A stretch of 64,000 bases of DNA from JBBITI01 sp963735055. Its GTDB lineage: Bacteria > Chloroflexota > Dehalococcoidia > Dehalococcoidales > UBA2162. How positions within the stretch are numbered: the stretch's first letter is position 1; every line of letters begins with the position of its first letter. The position numbers and the translations under genes were made by a program. The stretch covers positions 558,001 to 622,000 of the forward strand of contig CAVTJN010000004.1 of assembly GCA_963735055.1 (NCBI GenBank). Direction: 5' to 3'. The notes under the pieces are model-generated. The model was not told the origin of the DNA. It worked only from the letters and a program-made list of their open reading frames with translations, and searched no databases. This document shows, in pieces, positions 33,559 through 43,932 of this stretch.

Positions 33559-34951
33559 ATGCCAAAGAAATATCACATTCACCCCAAGGCAACGCCCCTG
33601 GATTTGGACTATGTATTCAAATTCAAGATCGTGCGGGGGGAAAACTGCATCAATTGCGGCAAGTGCACCAAGGTGTGCATCTATGAGGCGCACAAACGCC
33701 GCAAAGACGATCCGCGCAAGATGGCGGATCCGAACACAGTGGTGTGCCGGAACTGTTTCCGGTGCATTCAGGAGTGTCCGCGCGGGGCGCCCTGGAAAAA
33801 TCTCTGGACAAGGATTTTTCCAATATCGGTGGTGCATACTGGAAACCTGATATGCTGATCAGCCTCTGGAAGCAGGCCGAGGACGGGAATGTCCCGGTTT
33901 CCGGCGCCGGTTACCGCGGGCCGTTTACCGGGACGGGTTTTGACAGCATGTGGACCGATATGTCCGAGATCGTGCGCCCGACCCGGGACGGGATCCACGG
34001 CCGGGAATATATCAGCACCTCCGTTGACCTGGGCCGCAAACTCAATCATCTGACCTTTGATGCCGACGGGCAATTGGCTTCGAAAGTCCCGGATACTGTC
34101 GATCTTCCCATCCCAATTCTCTTCGATATGCCGGCGGATAACCTGAGCTCGAATGTCAAGGAAGCCCTGGTAAAGGCGGCGCAGAGATCAACACCTGCAT
34201 CATCATGCCGGCGGCCGAGATCACACCCGAACGTGGAGCAATATCGTCGACAACATCATCCCCTGCCTTGAGCCCGCAGAAATCGACACGTATGAGGCCA
34301 TAATCAAAAAGGCGCGCCTCGTGGCTATCGAATATAGCGATACGGTGCTGAACGATTTTCCGGGCCTGAAGGAAAAAATCAAAAAACTCAGCCATGCCCT
34401 GACCATTGTGCGCATCCCGGCCGTGAAGGACGTGGAAGAGATCGTTGCCAGGCTGGCTCACAGCGGCGCGGAGATTATCCACATCGTGGCCGATTACTGC
34501 GGCCGGGAGTCTCAACGGTTCGACGGGAAACGGACGGGCGTCTGCTCAAGGACATTATCCGGGCCGTCCACCTGAGGCTGGTGGAAGACCGTATCCGCGA
34601 TGAGATCACCCTTATCGCCTCAGGCGGTATCGCCATGGCGGAGCATGTGCCCAAGGCCATGCTCTGCGGCGCCGACCTGACGGCCATCGACATACCGCTC
34701 ATGATTGCCCTGGGCGCCAGGATCTATGAGGAGCCGGAGAAATTGCTGATTTTCCCGGAAGGGCTCGGCCAAGATTCCGCTCCGCAACTGTCACCCAGCG
34801 GATCGTTAACCTCATGGGGGCCTGGCATTCGCAGATACTGGAGATGATGGGTGCCATGGGTATTCGCGAGGCCCGTCGTCTGCGGGGAGAAACCGGCCGG
34901 GCCATATTCTTTGAAGAAATCGACAAGGATACCTTTGGGAAGTCTATTTAA
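33559..34951 (+). pseudogene. Ferredoxin-FMN glutamate synthase paralogue lacking 3Fe-4S cysteines, frame-disrupted
   Basis: The N-terminus has two [4Fe-4S] motifs, CINCGKCTKVC and CRNCFRCIQECP, followed by a glutamate-synthase-type barrel (SVDLGRKLNHLTFDADGQL, HALTIVRIPAVKDVEEIVAR, DEITLIASGGIAMAEHVPKA) and a C-terminal NLMGAWHSQILEMMGAMGIR segment ending at TAA 34949. Five apparent 1-base losses (near 33790, 34178, 34224, 34511 and 34755) are needed to join it; the 1393-nt span agrees with a net -5. The usual GGTGA/S FMN loop reads ADYCGRES, and the 3Fe-4S cysteines are missing, so even the repaired protein may be catalytically altered. Confidence 0.72.
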
Positions 34952-34972
34952 AAAATGAGAAGCAGTGAGCAT

Positions 34973-36480
34973 ATGAAACCATCAACCGTACAAATCAAAA
35001 AGATGCCTTCCAGGTTCAAGCACCAGGTGCCGAAGTACAAGGTCACCCGGTCAGATGCCTGCATCAACTGCGGCACGTGCGCCAAGACCTGCCCTTACGG
35101 CGTGCATGAAAGGGTCGAAGGGCACAACAAGGTGAAGCCGCCCATCGACTACAAATGCATCGGCTTCGAATGCCAGGACAAAGATTTCTACTGCGTCGCC
35201 AAATGCCCGCGCAAGGCCTTGAGCCTGTCGTTGAACCCCATGTATGCGACGCTGGGCGATCTCCGCTGGACGGCGGACATGATCACCGGGACCTGGATCA
35301 TGGCCGAGACCGGCTATCCGCCGCAGCGTACCGATCTCGAATATAATCTGGGCAATTCCGGCGGCGGCTTCGACAAGCTGCGGTTCAAGTTCCCGGCACA
35401 TCCACCCCAGGTGGATAAGTCTGAGATTTCCACTGCTATCCCGCTGAACCGAAGAAACGACGGGCGGGCGAACGTTGTCATTTCCACCCCCGTTTACGGC
35501 GGCGGTATGTCCTTCGGGTCGGTCAGTCTTCCCACGATGGTTTCCAAGGCGCGCAATGCGACTATCTGGAATACCTTCACCTGCACCGGCGAGGGCGGCT
35601 ACCCCGAGATGCTCCAGCCGTATGATGACCACGTGATCACCCAGATTGCCACCGGTCTGTTCGGAGTGCGCGAAGAGACTATCCAGCGGGTGAAGATCAT
35701 CGAGTTCAAATATGCCCAGGGCGCCAAGCCCGGTCTCGGCGGGCACCTTCTCGGCGAAAAGAATCACCGAAAGCGTGGCCAAAATGCGTGAGGCCGTCAA
35801 GGGTTCCTCGCTGTTTTCCCCTTTCCCGTTCCACTCGGTGTATTCCATCGAAGACCACAAAAAGCACATCGACTGGATCAAGGAGATGAACCCCAGCGCC
35901 CTGGTATCCGTCAAGGTTTCAACCCCCAACGACGTGGACATGGTGGCCGTGGGCTCCTACTATGCCGGCGCGCATATCATCCATATCGACGGCGGCTACG
36001 GCGGCACCGGCGCGGCGCCCGATATCGCCAAGAAGAACATCGCCATGCCCATCGAGTATGCCATCACCAAGGTCCACAACTTCCTGAAGGACGAGGGCGC
36101 CCGCGATGCCATGACGCTCATCGCCTCCGGCGGCATCCGGACCGCCCATGACCTGGCCAAGGCCATCTGCCTGGGCGCCGATGGGGCGGTTATCGGCACG
36201 GCGGAGCTGGTCGCCCTGGAGTGCGTCCGCTGCGGCAACTGTGAATCCGGACGCGGCTGCGCCCGGGGCATCGCCTCAACGGACTCTGAGCTGGCCGACC
36301 TGTTTGACGAGGACTGGGCGACACAGCGCCTGACCAATATGTACCATGCCTGGAATGTCCAGCTGGTCGAAATCCTCCAGAGGTTCGGCATGCGTAGCGT
36401 CAAGGAACTGGTCGGACGAACGGACCTGCTGGAGCATATAGATTACAGTCATGAAACGGAGTCTGACTCATCATGGATAA
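34973..36480 (+). pseudogene. gltB: Glutamate synthase FMN/3Fe-4S domain with ferredoxin domain, frame-disrupted
   Basis: This is the most complete glutamate synthase alpha-type domain here. It has a ferredoxin motif CINCGTCAKTCP with further cysteines in CIGFECQDKDFYCVAKCP, the barrel with TPVYGGGMSFGSVSLPTM and FTCTGEGGYPEM, the FMN loop GGYGGTGAAPDIAKKN, DAMTLIASGGIRTAHDLAKA and the 3Fe-4S cysteines CVRCGNCESGRGC. One extra A near 35761 shifts the frame before ITESVAKMREAVKGS. The end is unclear: a second +1 near 36460 would place the stop at TAA 36478, overlapping the next start (ATGGATAA). Alternative start at 34955. Confidence 0.78.
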
Positions 36481-39107
36481 TGCCGAAAAAATATTGTCTT
36501 CACGCACCGAACTGTGCCGGCAGATGCCGCTTCCGGCCCCCAACACCGAAGAGGAAGGCGGCTGCGGCGTCACCGGATTTATCTGTTCCATCCCCGTGAC
36601 CGGAAAAAACATCTTCGAGCCTTCCGTGCAGATGCACAACCGGGGCAACGGGAAAGGCGGCGGCATTGGCGCCGTCGGATTTATCCCCGAAGCCCTCGGT
36701 GTTTCAAGGCAGGTCCTGGATGAGGACTACATGTTCCACATCGCCCTTCTGGATGCCGGCGTGGCCGATGAGATTGAAAACACCTTTATCAAGCCGTTCT
36801 TCAAAATCGACAAGTCCGAGAAGCTCGCCACGCTCGATGACCATCGCAGCATCGGTCTCGATGTCAGGCCCCCGGATATTATGCGCTATTTCGTCCGTGT
36901 CAAGGACGACGTCCTGGACAAATTCATCGCGGAGAACCATTTCGCCTCCCTGGACCGGCGCGATGCCGAGGACGAGTTTGTCTATCAGAACAGCTTCAGG
37001 ATCAACAAGCAATATTATGCCTCCCTCGGCGAAAAGAAGGCCTTTGTCATGTCCCACGGCCGGAACATGATGATCCTGAAGATCGTCGGCTATGCCGAGA
37101 ACGTTGTCCGCTATTATAAACTGGATGATTTCAAGGCCCATGCCTGGCTGGCTCACCAGCGCTATCCGACCCGCGGCCGGGTCTGGCATCCCGGCGGCTG
37201 CCATCCCTTCAGCGCGCTCAACGAGGCGCTCGTGCATAACGGCGACTTTGCCAACTACCAGTCCGTTTACGAATATCTGAAACAGCGCAACTACCACCCC
37301 CTGTTTCTGACCGATACGGAGGAGGCGGCGCTCCTGCTCGATCTGTGGAGCAGGGTCTACAAATATCCTCTGGAATACCTGATCGAAGCCATGGCACCGA
37401 CTTCGGAGATGGACTTCGACATGCTGCCGCCGCAAAAGCAGGCGCTGTACAAGGCCATTCAGACTCATCATGTCCATGCCTCGCCCGACGGGCCGTGGTT
37501 CTTCATTATTGCCCGCAATGACGTCCAGAACGACCAGTTCCAGCTGATCGGCATCACGGATACGGCCATGCTCAGGCCGCAGGTATTCGCCCTGCAGGAG
37601 GGCGAGGTGCAGATCGGCCTGATCTGCTCGGAAAAACAGGCCATCGATGCGACGCTCGATCTCGCTGGCAGCGGGAAGACGCCGCGCTTCAGGCCGATCG
37701 CCGACAAATACTGGAACGCCCGCGGCGGCAGTCATACCGATGGCGGGGCATTCATCTTCAGCCTGAAGGACACCGGCAACGGCTCGGGCGAGAAGCATCT
37801 CGTCTGCACGGACAAGTTCGGCAAGGTGATCGAAACGGCCGGCGACAAGATCATCTGCGATGTCGCGGCGAAGTTGAAAGCACCAGCCAGCGAAGGCAAG
37901 GCTATCGAAGACAGATCCGCGGTCTTTTCGTCAGGCCGACGGGGACGCCGCGGCGGACAAGATCTTCGCCTATGTCCGGGACGCCATGCCGGGATTTGAT
38001 GCTGACGGGCTTCAGGTTCGCGATTGAGACCATGAAAGATCAGGCCATGAAGAATGACAACTTCAAGCAAACGGCCATCACCGCCCTCACCCTGTTGAAC
38101 GACCGGCGCTACGATACCGGGCAAGATCAAGCGCAGTTCGGTGCAGCATGTGCTGAAAATCAATCTGGATGAGATCCTGGCCGCGACACCCATGATTACC
38201 GAAAAGGCGGGCTCGCAGTTACCGTCAGATCGATTTTGCCACCCGTGACGCCCTGCGGGCCCCGCATCAAGGCGATCAGGTGCTCGTCATCGATGCGGAG
38301 CATTTTGAGCCGGAAGGCGACAACTGCGATGCGGTGATGATCGTCAAGGCCTTCAAACTCGGCTGGCGACGCTTCATCGTCTACAAATATCGCGGCCAGC
38401 GGTTTACCGGCTGCGGCTGCGGTCCGGCCACCAGCGGCGTGCGGATCGACGTCTACGGTTCATCCGGCGACTACCTGGCCTCGGGTATCGACGGCATGGA
38501 GATTTACGTGCACGGCAACGCCCAGGACCAACTCTGCCAGATCATGAAAGACGGCAAGCTGGTGGTCTTCGGCGATGTCGGGCAGACGTTCATGTATGGT
38601 GCCAAGGGAGGCACGGCCTATATCATGGGCAATGCTGCCGGACGCCCCCTGATCAACGCCGTCGGCAAGCCGCGCGTGGTCATCAACGGCACCGCCCTGG
38701 ACTACCTGGCCGAATCTTTCATGGCTGGCGATCCGCTGAACGGCGGCGGATTTGTCATCCTGAACGGGATCGGATTCGATGACAATGATGGATCGATCCG
38801 GGAGTATGAATCGCCTTATCCCGGATCCAACATCTTTTCCCTGGCCTCGGGCGGCGCGATCTATGTGCGCGACCCGCACCGCAAACTGGTTGATGAGCAG
38901 CTGAACGGCGGCGAGTTCGCCAGGATCACGGACAAGGATTGGCAATTGATGCAGCCGTATCTCGAGGAGAATGAGAGACTGTTCGATATCGCCATCGACC
39001 GACTGCTGACGGTTGACGGCAAGAAAAGGGAACCCAAAGACGTCTACCGAAAGATCAGGCCGAAGAAGACAGGGGCCGCGGCCAAAGACGACGGGCTGAG
39101 CGAGTAG
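36473..39107 (+). pseudogene. Glutamate synthase GATase-GXGXG fusion, frame-disrupted
   Basis: Residues from GGCGVTGFICSIP (nucleophile Cys at about residue 31 after a short propeptide) through AHQRYPTRGRVWHPGG and HPFSALNEALVHNGD are a class II glutaminase domain. The C-terminal part (TGCGCGPATSGVRIDVYGSS, MYGAKGGTAYIMGNAAG, NGGGFVILNGIG) is the GXGXG domain of glutamate synthase. Four single-base insertions, near 37931, 38014, 38124 and 38219, break the linker; the 2635-nt span is 3n+1, so about 877 codons if repaired. The FMN domain is absent and supplied by the separate upstream genes, unlike bacterial GltB where all three are fused. Confidence 0.78.
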
Positions 39108-39150
39108 CCGTCCGGCCGATGGATCAGGCACAAGAAGACGGTTTGAGTTG

Positions 39151-39159
39151 TGATATAAT
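39151..39159 (+). promoter_or_regulatory. Extended -10 promoter of the second glutamine synthetase gene
   Basis: TGATATAAT matches the extended -10 consensus TGnTATAAT. The -35 position has only a weak match. The GS start lies 32 bases downstream, with GGAGGAG before it. No GlnR-type pentamers were found. Confidence 0.6.
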
Positions 39160-39191
39160 CTGGTCAGACTAGCATATCCGAAGGAGGAGCA

Positions 39192-40541
39192 ATGACTCTC
39201 CCAAAGAGAAGTGCAGCCGAGGCCAGGAACTACGTACTCAAGACCGCCAAAGAGCAGGACGTAAAGTTCATCCGGCTCTGGTTCACCGATATTCTGGGTT
39301 TCCTCAAGAGTTTCGCCTTGCCGGTGGAGGAACTGGAAACCGCCCTGGAGGATGGGGTCGGCTTCGACGGCTCGTCAATCCAGGGATTCGTGCGCATCGA
39401 CGAGAGCGACATGATCGCCATGCCCGACCCGGATACCTTCCAGATCCTCCCCTGGGAACCGAGAGAACATGCCGCGGTCGCCAGGATGTTTTGCGACATC
39501 TACACTCCCGAGAAGAAGCCCTTCGAAGGTGACCCCCGCTACGTCCTGAAACGCAACCTGAAGAAAGTCGCTGACATGGGCTACATATTCTACGTGGGGC
39601 CCGAACTCGAATACTTCTATTTCCGGGACAGTAAGGGAACCGAGCCGCTTGACGTGGGCGGTTATTTCGACATGGACCCCCATGACGCGGCCAATGATCT
39701 ACGAAGGGATACCGTCCTAGCTCTCGAAGACCTTGGTATCGCCGTGGATAAGTCGCACCACGAGGTCGCCATCAGCCAGCATGAGATCGACATGCGCTAC
39801 GATGATGCCCTGACCATGGCTGACAACGTAATGACTTATCGCCTGGTGGTAAAGCAAATCGCCCTGAAGCACGGTGTGTACGCCACCTTCATGCCAAAGC
39901 CCGTATTCGGCATCAATGGCAGCGGCATGCACGTTCACCAATCGCTCTTCAAGGGAGATGCCAATGCTTTCTTCGATCCGAAGGCGGAGTATTATCTGTC
40001 CAAGGTCGGCGGTAGTTTCCTGGCCGGACTGATGAAGTACGCGCCGGTGTTCACCGCCGTGACCAGCCAGTGGGTCAACTCCTACAAGCGACTGGTCCCG
40101 GGCTATGAGGCCCCGGTCTACATCTCCTGGGCACAGCGCAACCGCTCCGACCTCATTCGCCTGCCGGTTTACAAGACGGGCAAAGAAAAAGAGACGCGGT
40201 TCGAGATTCGTTCGCCCGACCCGGCGGCCAACCCCTACTTGTGCTTCAGCGTGTTGCTGGCGGCCGGTCTGGCAGGCATTCAGGAAGGGCTGAAATTGCC
40301 GCCTCCGGTGGAGGAAAACGTCTATCACATGACGGAAGCCGAACGGACGAGGCGCGGCATCGGCCAGTTACCAGGGAGTCTGCAAGAGGCCATCGCGCTC
40401 TTTGAAAAGAGCGACCTGATGCGCGAAGCTCTGGGAGACCATGTCTTCAATGCCTTCGTGACGAACAAGAAGGTCGAATGGGACCGCTATCGCGTCCTGG
40501 TCACTGGTTACGAACTAGAAAGGTACTTGCCGATACTGTAG
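39192..40541 (+). CDS. glnA: Glutamine synthetase type I (second, intact copy)
   Basis: The 449-residue product is an intact GSI. It starts MTLPKRSAAEARNYVLKTA after GGAGGAG and has GVGFDGSSIQGFVRIDESDM, GPELEYFYF, DKSHHEVAISQHEIDMRY, FMPKPVFGINGSGMHVHQSL and ISWAQRNRSDLIRLP. It is about 28 residues shorter than the upstream copy. The segment corresponding to the adenylylation loop reads EENVYHMTEAERTRRGI, which is GSI-alpha-like rather than the NLYDLPPEE type. This is probably the functional glutamine synthetase if the first copy is truly broken. Confidence 0.94.
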   Translation: MTLPKRSAAEARNYVLKTAKEQDVKFIRLWFTDILGFLKSFALPVEELETALEDGVGFDGSSIQGFVRIDESDMIAMPDPDTFQILPWEPREHAAVARMFCDIYTPEKKPFEGDPRYVLKRNLKKVADMGYIFYVGPELEYFYFRDSKGTEPLDVGGYFDMDPHDAANDLRRDTVLALEDLGIAVDKSHHEVAISQHEIDMRYDDALTMADNVMTYRLVVKQIALKHGVYATFMPKPVFGINGSGMHVHQSLFKGDANAFFDPKAEYYLSKVGGSFLAGLMKYAPVFTAVTSQWVNSYKRLVPGYEAPVYISWAQRNRSDLIRLPVYKTGKEKETRFEIRSPDPAANPYLCFSVLLAAGLAGIQEGLKLPPPVEENVYHMTEAERTRRGIGQLPGSLQEAIALFEKSDLMREALGDHVFNAFVTNKKVEWDRYRVLVTGYELERYLPIL

Positions 40542-40652
40542 GCGTCCCTCGAGGCGGTCTTGGAGCCAGACTGATGGCATGCCGCTCGGGTTTCGCATCC
40601 TGAGAGGGGGCGTGGGGACAGGGGCCGGTTTTCCCGGGGACGTGGAGATGCC

Positions 40653-42677
40653 ATGGCGAACGAAAGCATTGGGTTGACCGGTACTCTCGGGTTCGTGCGC
40701 GTCGCAATGGCGGTGCCCGCATTGCGTGTTGCCGACGTCGATTTCAACGTGGCCGCGATGGTCGACATTATCCGGCAAGCCAACGGATCGGGCGTGCAGG
40801 TCCTTGCCTTTCCCGAGATGTCGGTCACCAGCTATACGCTCGGTGACCTGGTCCAGCACCAGGTCCTGCTCTCAGCCGCGGTCCGCGGCCTTGAAGACCT
40901 GCTGAAGCAAACGGCCGGCGGGCGGCCCATGCTTGTTATCGCCGGCATGCCGCTGGTTGTCGAGCAGCGGATTTTCAACTGTGCGGTGGTCATCAACGCA
41001 GGGAGAATCCTCGGTGTCATACCCAAGACCGCTCTCCCCACTTACAAAGAGTTCTATGAGGACCGTTGGTGGTCTTCGTCGGCGGAGGCGCAGTCAACCA
41101 CCGTCGATCTCGCCGGGCAACTGGTCCCCTTCGGCGCCGACGTGCTTTTCAGGTTGAATGGGAGTGACGGAGTCATCGGGGTGGAGATCTGCGAGGACCT
41201 ATGGACGCCGCTCGCGCCGCACGAGTACCAGGCACTCGCCGGCGCCACCGTCCTGATGAACATTTCCGCCAGCAACGAAATCCTGGGCAAGGCGGATTGG
41301 CGGAGGATCATGGTATCGTCCGAATCCGGCCGGTGTGCGGCGGCCTACTGCTACACTTCCTCCGGAATGGGCGAATCATCCAACGACATCGTCTACAGCG
41401 GGCATGCCCTGATTGCGGAAAACGGCACGGTGCTTGAGGAGTCAAAGACGCTGGCCGTGGAACCGCAACTCATAATCGCCGACGTGGACTGCGAGCGGCT
41501 GGCCCATGACCGGCGTCTCAAGAGCAGCTTCCGCGATGTGTCATCGCAAGTAACAGGGTACCGGATCGTCGACACCGAAGTCGCCGACCCGTATCCCGCC
41601 AGACTAATGCGAAGGCTTGACGCTCATCCGTTTGTCCCCGCCGACCCCGCCACCCGGGCGGATCGCTGCCGCGATATTTTCGCCATGCAGGTGGCCGCCC
41701 TCGGTCAGAAGCTGCGGGGTGCCCACAAGCAGAGACTGGTAATCGGAATATCGGGGGGACTGGACTCCACCCTGGCATTGCTGGTGGCCGCGAAGACGAT
41801 GGACTTCCTGGGTCTGTCACGCCAGAATGTGCACGCTTTTACCCTCCCGGGATTTGGAACGACCAAACGGACCAAGCGCAACGCCATCGCCCTGGCCAAA
41901 GCGCTGGCGGTGACTCTGGAACGGGTGAGTATAACGAGAAGCAGCAGCGCCCATCTCAAGGACCTGGAACATGCCGGCGACGGGGATATTGTCTTCGAGA
42001 ACGTCCAGGCACGCTACCGGACCGACTTCCTGTTCAATAAAGCCAACCAAATTGATGCGATTCTGCTGGGGACCGGGGACCTGACCGAAATAGCCCTCGG
42101 CTGGTCGACCTTCTCCGGCGATCACATGTCACACTATCATGTCAACGCCTCGGTCCCCAAGACGCTGGTGCGGTACCTCGTCAACTGGGTAGCGGAGGAG
42201 GAACTGGCCGGATCTCCGGCCCGCCGGATACTGGGCGATGTCCTGGACACGCCGATCTCACCGGAACTACAGCGGCCTCAGAACGGGGCCATTGCGCAGA
42301 AGAGCGAAGATGTCATCGGTCCCGTGGAACTCGCCGACTTCTTCCTTTACCCGTTCATCCGGTTTGGGATGCAGCCCGGCAGGATCCTTTTCCTGGGCAA
42401 CGAAGCCGCCAAACAGGGGCTGTTCGAGGGACGTTACTCTCTGGACGACATTGAACAATGGCTGAAGAGTTTCGTCCGCCGGTTCTTTGCCAACCAGTTC
42501 AAGCGGACTTGTCTTCCCGAGGGTCCCAAGATCGGCACCGTCAGTCTATCACCCCGCGGGGATTGGCGAATGCCCTCGGAGGCCGAAGCCCGGCTCTGGC
42601 TTGAAGACATCACAATGATGCGTTCGAAAATGAAGGAACAGGACGCCGGGGTGGCGCCATCGAGCGAGCGCCACTGA
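40653..42677 (+). CDS. nadE: Glutamine-dependent NAD+ synthetase
   Basis: The enzyme amidates nicotinate adenine dinucleotide with glutamine-derived ammonia, the last step of NAD synthesis. The 674-residue product has an N-terminal nitrilase-type glutaminase (FPEMSVTSYTLGDL with Glu, LPTYKEFYEDRWW with Lys, GVEICEDLW with Cys) and a C-terminal synthetase with the ATP pyrophosphatase P-loop GISGGLDSTLALLVA and STFSGDHMSHYHVNASVPKT. Length is normal for the glutamine-dependent form. It follows the GS gene by 111 bases; GGAG lies 5 bases before the ATG. Confidence 0.95.
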   Translation: MANESIGLTGTLGFVRVAMAVPALRVADVDFNVAAMVDIIRQANGSGVQVLAFPEMSVTSYTLGDLVQHQVLLSAAVRGLEDLLKQTAGGRPMLVIAGMPLVVEQRIFNCAVVINAGRILGVIPKTALPTYKEFYEDRWWSSSAEAQSTTVDLAGQLVPFGADVLFRLNGSDGVIGVEICEDLWTPLAPHEYQALAGATVLMNISASNEILGKADWRRIMVSSESGRCAAAYCYTSSGMGESSNDIVYSGHALIAENGTVLEESKTLAVEPQLIIADVDCERLAHDRRLKSSFRDVSSQVTGYRIVDTEVADPYPARLMRRLDAHPFVPADPATRADRCRDIFAMQVAALGQKLRGAHKQRLVIGISGGLDSTLALLVAAKTMDFLGLSRQNVHAFTLPGFGTTKRTKRNAIALAKALAVTLERVSITRSSSAHLKDLEHAGDGDIVFENVQARYRTDFLFNKANQIDAILLGTGDLTEIALGWSTFSGDHMSHYHVNASVPKTLVRYLVNWVAEEELAGSPARRILGDVLDTPISPELQRPQNGAIAQKSEDVIGPVELADFFLYPFIRFGMQPGRILFLGNEAAKQGLFEGRYSLDDIEQWLKSFVRRFFANQFKRTCLPEGPKIGTVSLSPRGDWRMPSEAEARLWLEDITMMRSKMKEQDAGVAPSSERH

Positions 42678-42724
42678 TCAGGGATACCCCGCTTCGCCCA
42701 AACCCCAGCGTCCATCGCCAGACC

Positions 42725-43405
42725 ATGAATCCAAGATCAGGCGGCCACTCAGACAGCACCCCGGCCGGGACCGTCGTACAGTGCGATTTCGACGGCACGG
42801 TGACCATCGAAGACGCCAGTTTTGTCATGCTGGATACGTTTGCCCGGGGCGATTGGCGGGAGGTCAACCGCGAGTACGAAGCCGGCCGAATCACTGTCGG
42901 GCGTTTCAATGAGGTTGCGTTCGGCATGGTCAGAGCGACCCGGGAGATGCTGCTCGACGCCATCAAGGGCAAGGTCCACATCCGCCCGGGGTTCCCCGAG
43001 TTCGCGGCCGAGTGCCGGCGCCGGGGATACCATCTGGCGATTGTCAGTAACGGGCTGGATTTCTACATCACGGACATCCTGAGGAACTTGGGCCTGCCCG
43101 AAACGGAGGTCCATGCCGCGCGCACCGTATTTCAGGGCGACCGACTGTCCGTCCAGTACATTGGCCCGGACGGCAGGGCGGTGGATGACGCCTTCAAAGA
43201 GGCGTACGTGGGGCAGTACTTGGCTCAGAACCACCGGGTGGTCTATGTGGGTAACGGTTCCTCCGACCTCCTGCCGGCACGGAAGTGTCACTACATTTTC
43301 GCCACCGGTACGCTGCTCCAGCGCTGCGACGAGGCCGGCCTGGCCCGGACGCCATTCGATGATTTCTACGAAATAACCAGATCGCTTGATTCGCTGCCCG
43401 GGTGA
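42725..43405 (+). CDS. HAD-IB phosphatase (MtnX/SerB-like)
   Basis: The 226-residue product is a HAD-superfamily phosphatase: motif I QCDFDGTVTIED (about residues 19-30), motif II IVSNGLDFY, and motif III with VVYVGNGSSDLLPA, where a typical second aspartate of motif III is D in SSDLL. The layout resembles MtnX (methionine salvage) and phosphoserine phosphatase; no methionine-salvage or serine gene lies nearby, so the substrate is open. Its TGA overlaps the GTG/ATG region of the next gene. Confidence 0.75.
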   Translation: MNPRSGGHSDSTPAGTVVQCDFDGTVTIEDASFVMLDTFARGDWREVNREYEAGRITVGRFNEVAFGMVRATREMLLDAIKGKVHIRPGFPEFAAECRRRGYHLAIVSNGLDFYITDILRNLGLPETEVHAARTVFQGDRLSVQYIGPDGRAVDDAFKEAYVGQYLAQNHRVVYVGNGSSDLLPARKCHYIFATGTLLQRCDEAGLARTPFDDFYEITRSLDSLPG

Positions 43406-43407
43406 CC

Positions 43408-43932
43408 ATGAGAATAGTTCTTCACATTTGCTGCGGCGTTTGCGCCGGGGGCGCAGCCGAACGATTGAAGTTGGAGGGGCACGATCTCACGGGGTTCTTC
43501 TACAACCCGAATATCCACCCACGCGCCGAGTACGAGAGAAGACTGGAGGCCGCCCGGGTGATCGGACGGGCGCTTGAGTTTCCGATCGAGGTCCCGGCCT
43601 ACGAACCGGACGAGTGGGATGAGGTCGCGGGGCAACGGGGCGGGGAGCCGGAGGGCGGGGCAAGATGCGAGATCTGCTTCCGGCTGAGGCTCACGCGGAC
43701 CGCCCGGTTTCTGGGACAGTTGGGATGGGACGCCATGGCCACCACCCTGACCGTTGGGCCGCAGAAGAAAGCTACCGTAATCAACCGCATCGGGGCCGAG
43801 GTCGCCGGCGAACGGTTCCTGGCCCGGGACTTCAAGAAGAGGAATGGTTTCGGGCGCGCCACCGAGTTGGCCAGAACATGGGGGATCCATCGTCAGACCT
43901 ATTGCGGCTGCAGGTTCAGCGGCGGTATTTGA
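43408..43932 (+). CDS. queH: Epoxyqueuosine reductase QueH
   Basis: QueH (DUF208) reduces epoxyqueuosine to queuosine in tRNA. The 174-residue product starts MRIVLHICCGVCAGGAAERL with the Cys-Cys pair, has CEICFRLRLTRTA, DFKKRNGFGRATELAR and QTYCGCRFS, the conserved cysteine set that holds a [4Fe-4S] cluster and adjacent iron. A GTG two codons earlier is an alternative start. It ends 17 bases inside the convergent DUF1385 gene. QueH replaces QueG in many anaerobes. Confidence 0.88.
   Translation: MRIVLHICCGVCAGGAAERLKLEGHDLTGFFYNPNIHPRAEYERRLEAARVIGRALEFPIEVPAYEPDEWDEVAGQRGGEPEGGARCEICFRLRLTRTARFLGQLGWDAMATTLTVGPQKKATVINRIGAEVAGERFLARDFKKRNGFGRATELARTWGIHRQTYCGCRFSGGI

Noticed and set aside
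35712..36599. Separate 295-codon gene overlapping the GATase gene by 126 bases
   Set aside because: It is the second half of the 34973 gene after a frameshift; the true end is probably near 36480.
38022..38172. Small independent frame between the GATase and GXGXG parts
   Set aside because: It is the linker region of one fused gene, broken by nearby single-base insertions.
22795..39107. Programmed frameshifting as the explanation for the broken genes
   Set aside because: Lesions are many, of both signs, and lack shared slippery sites, stimulatory hairpins or Shine-Dalgarno-like spacing.
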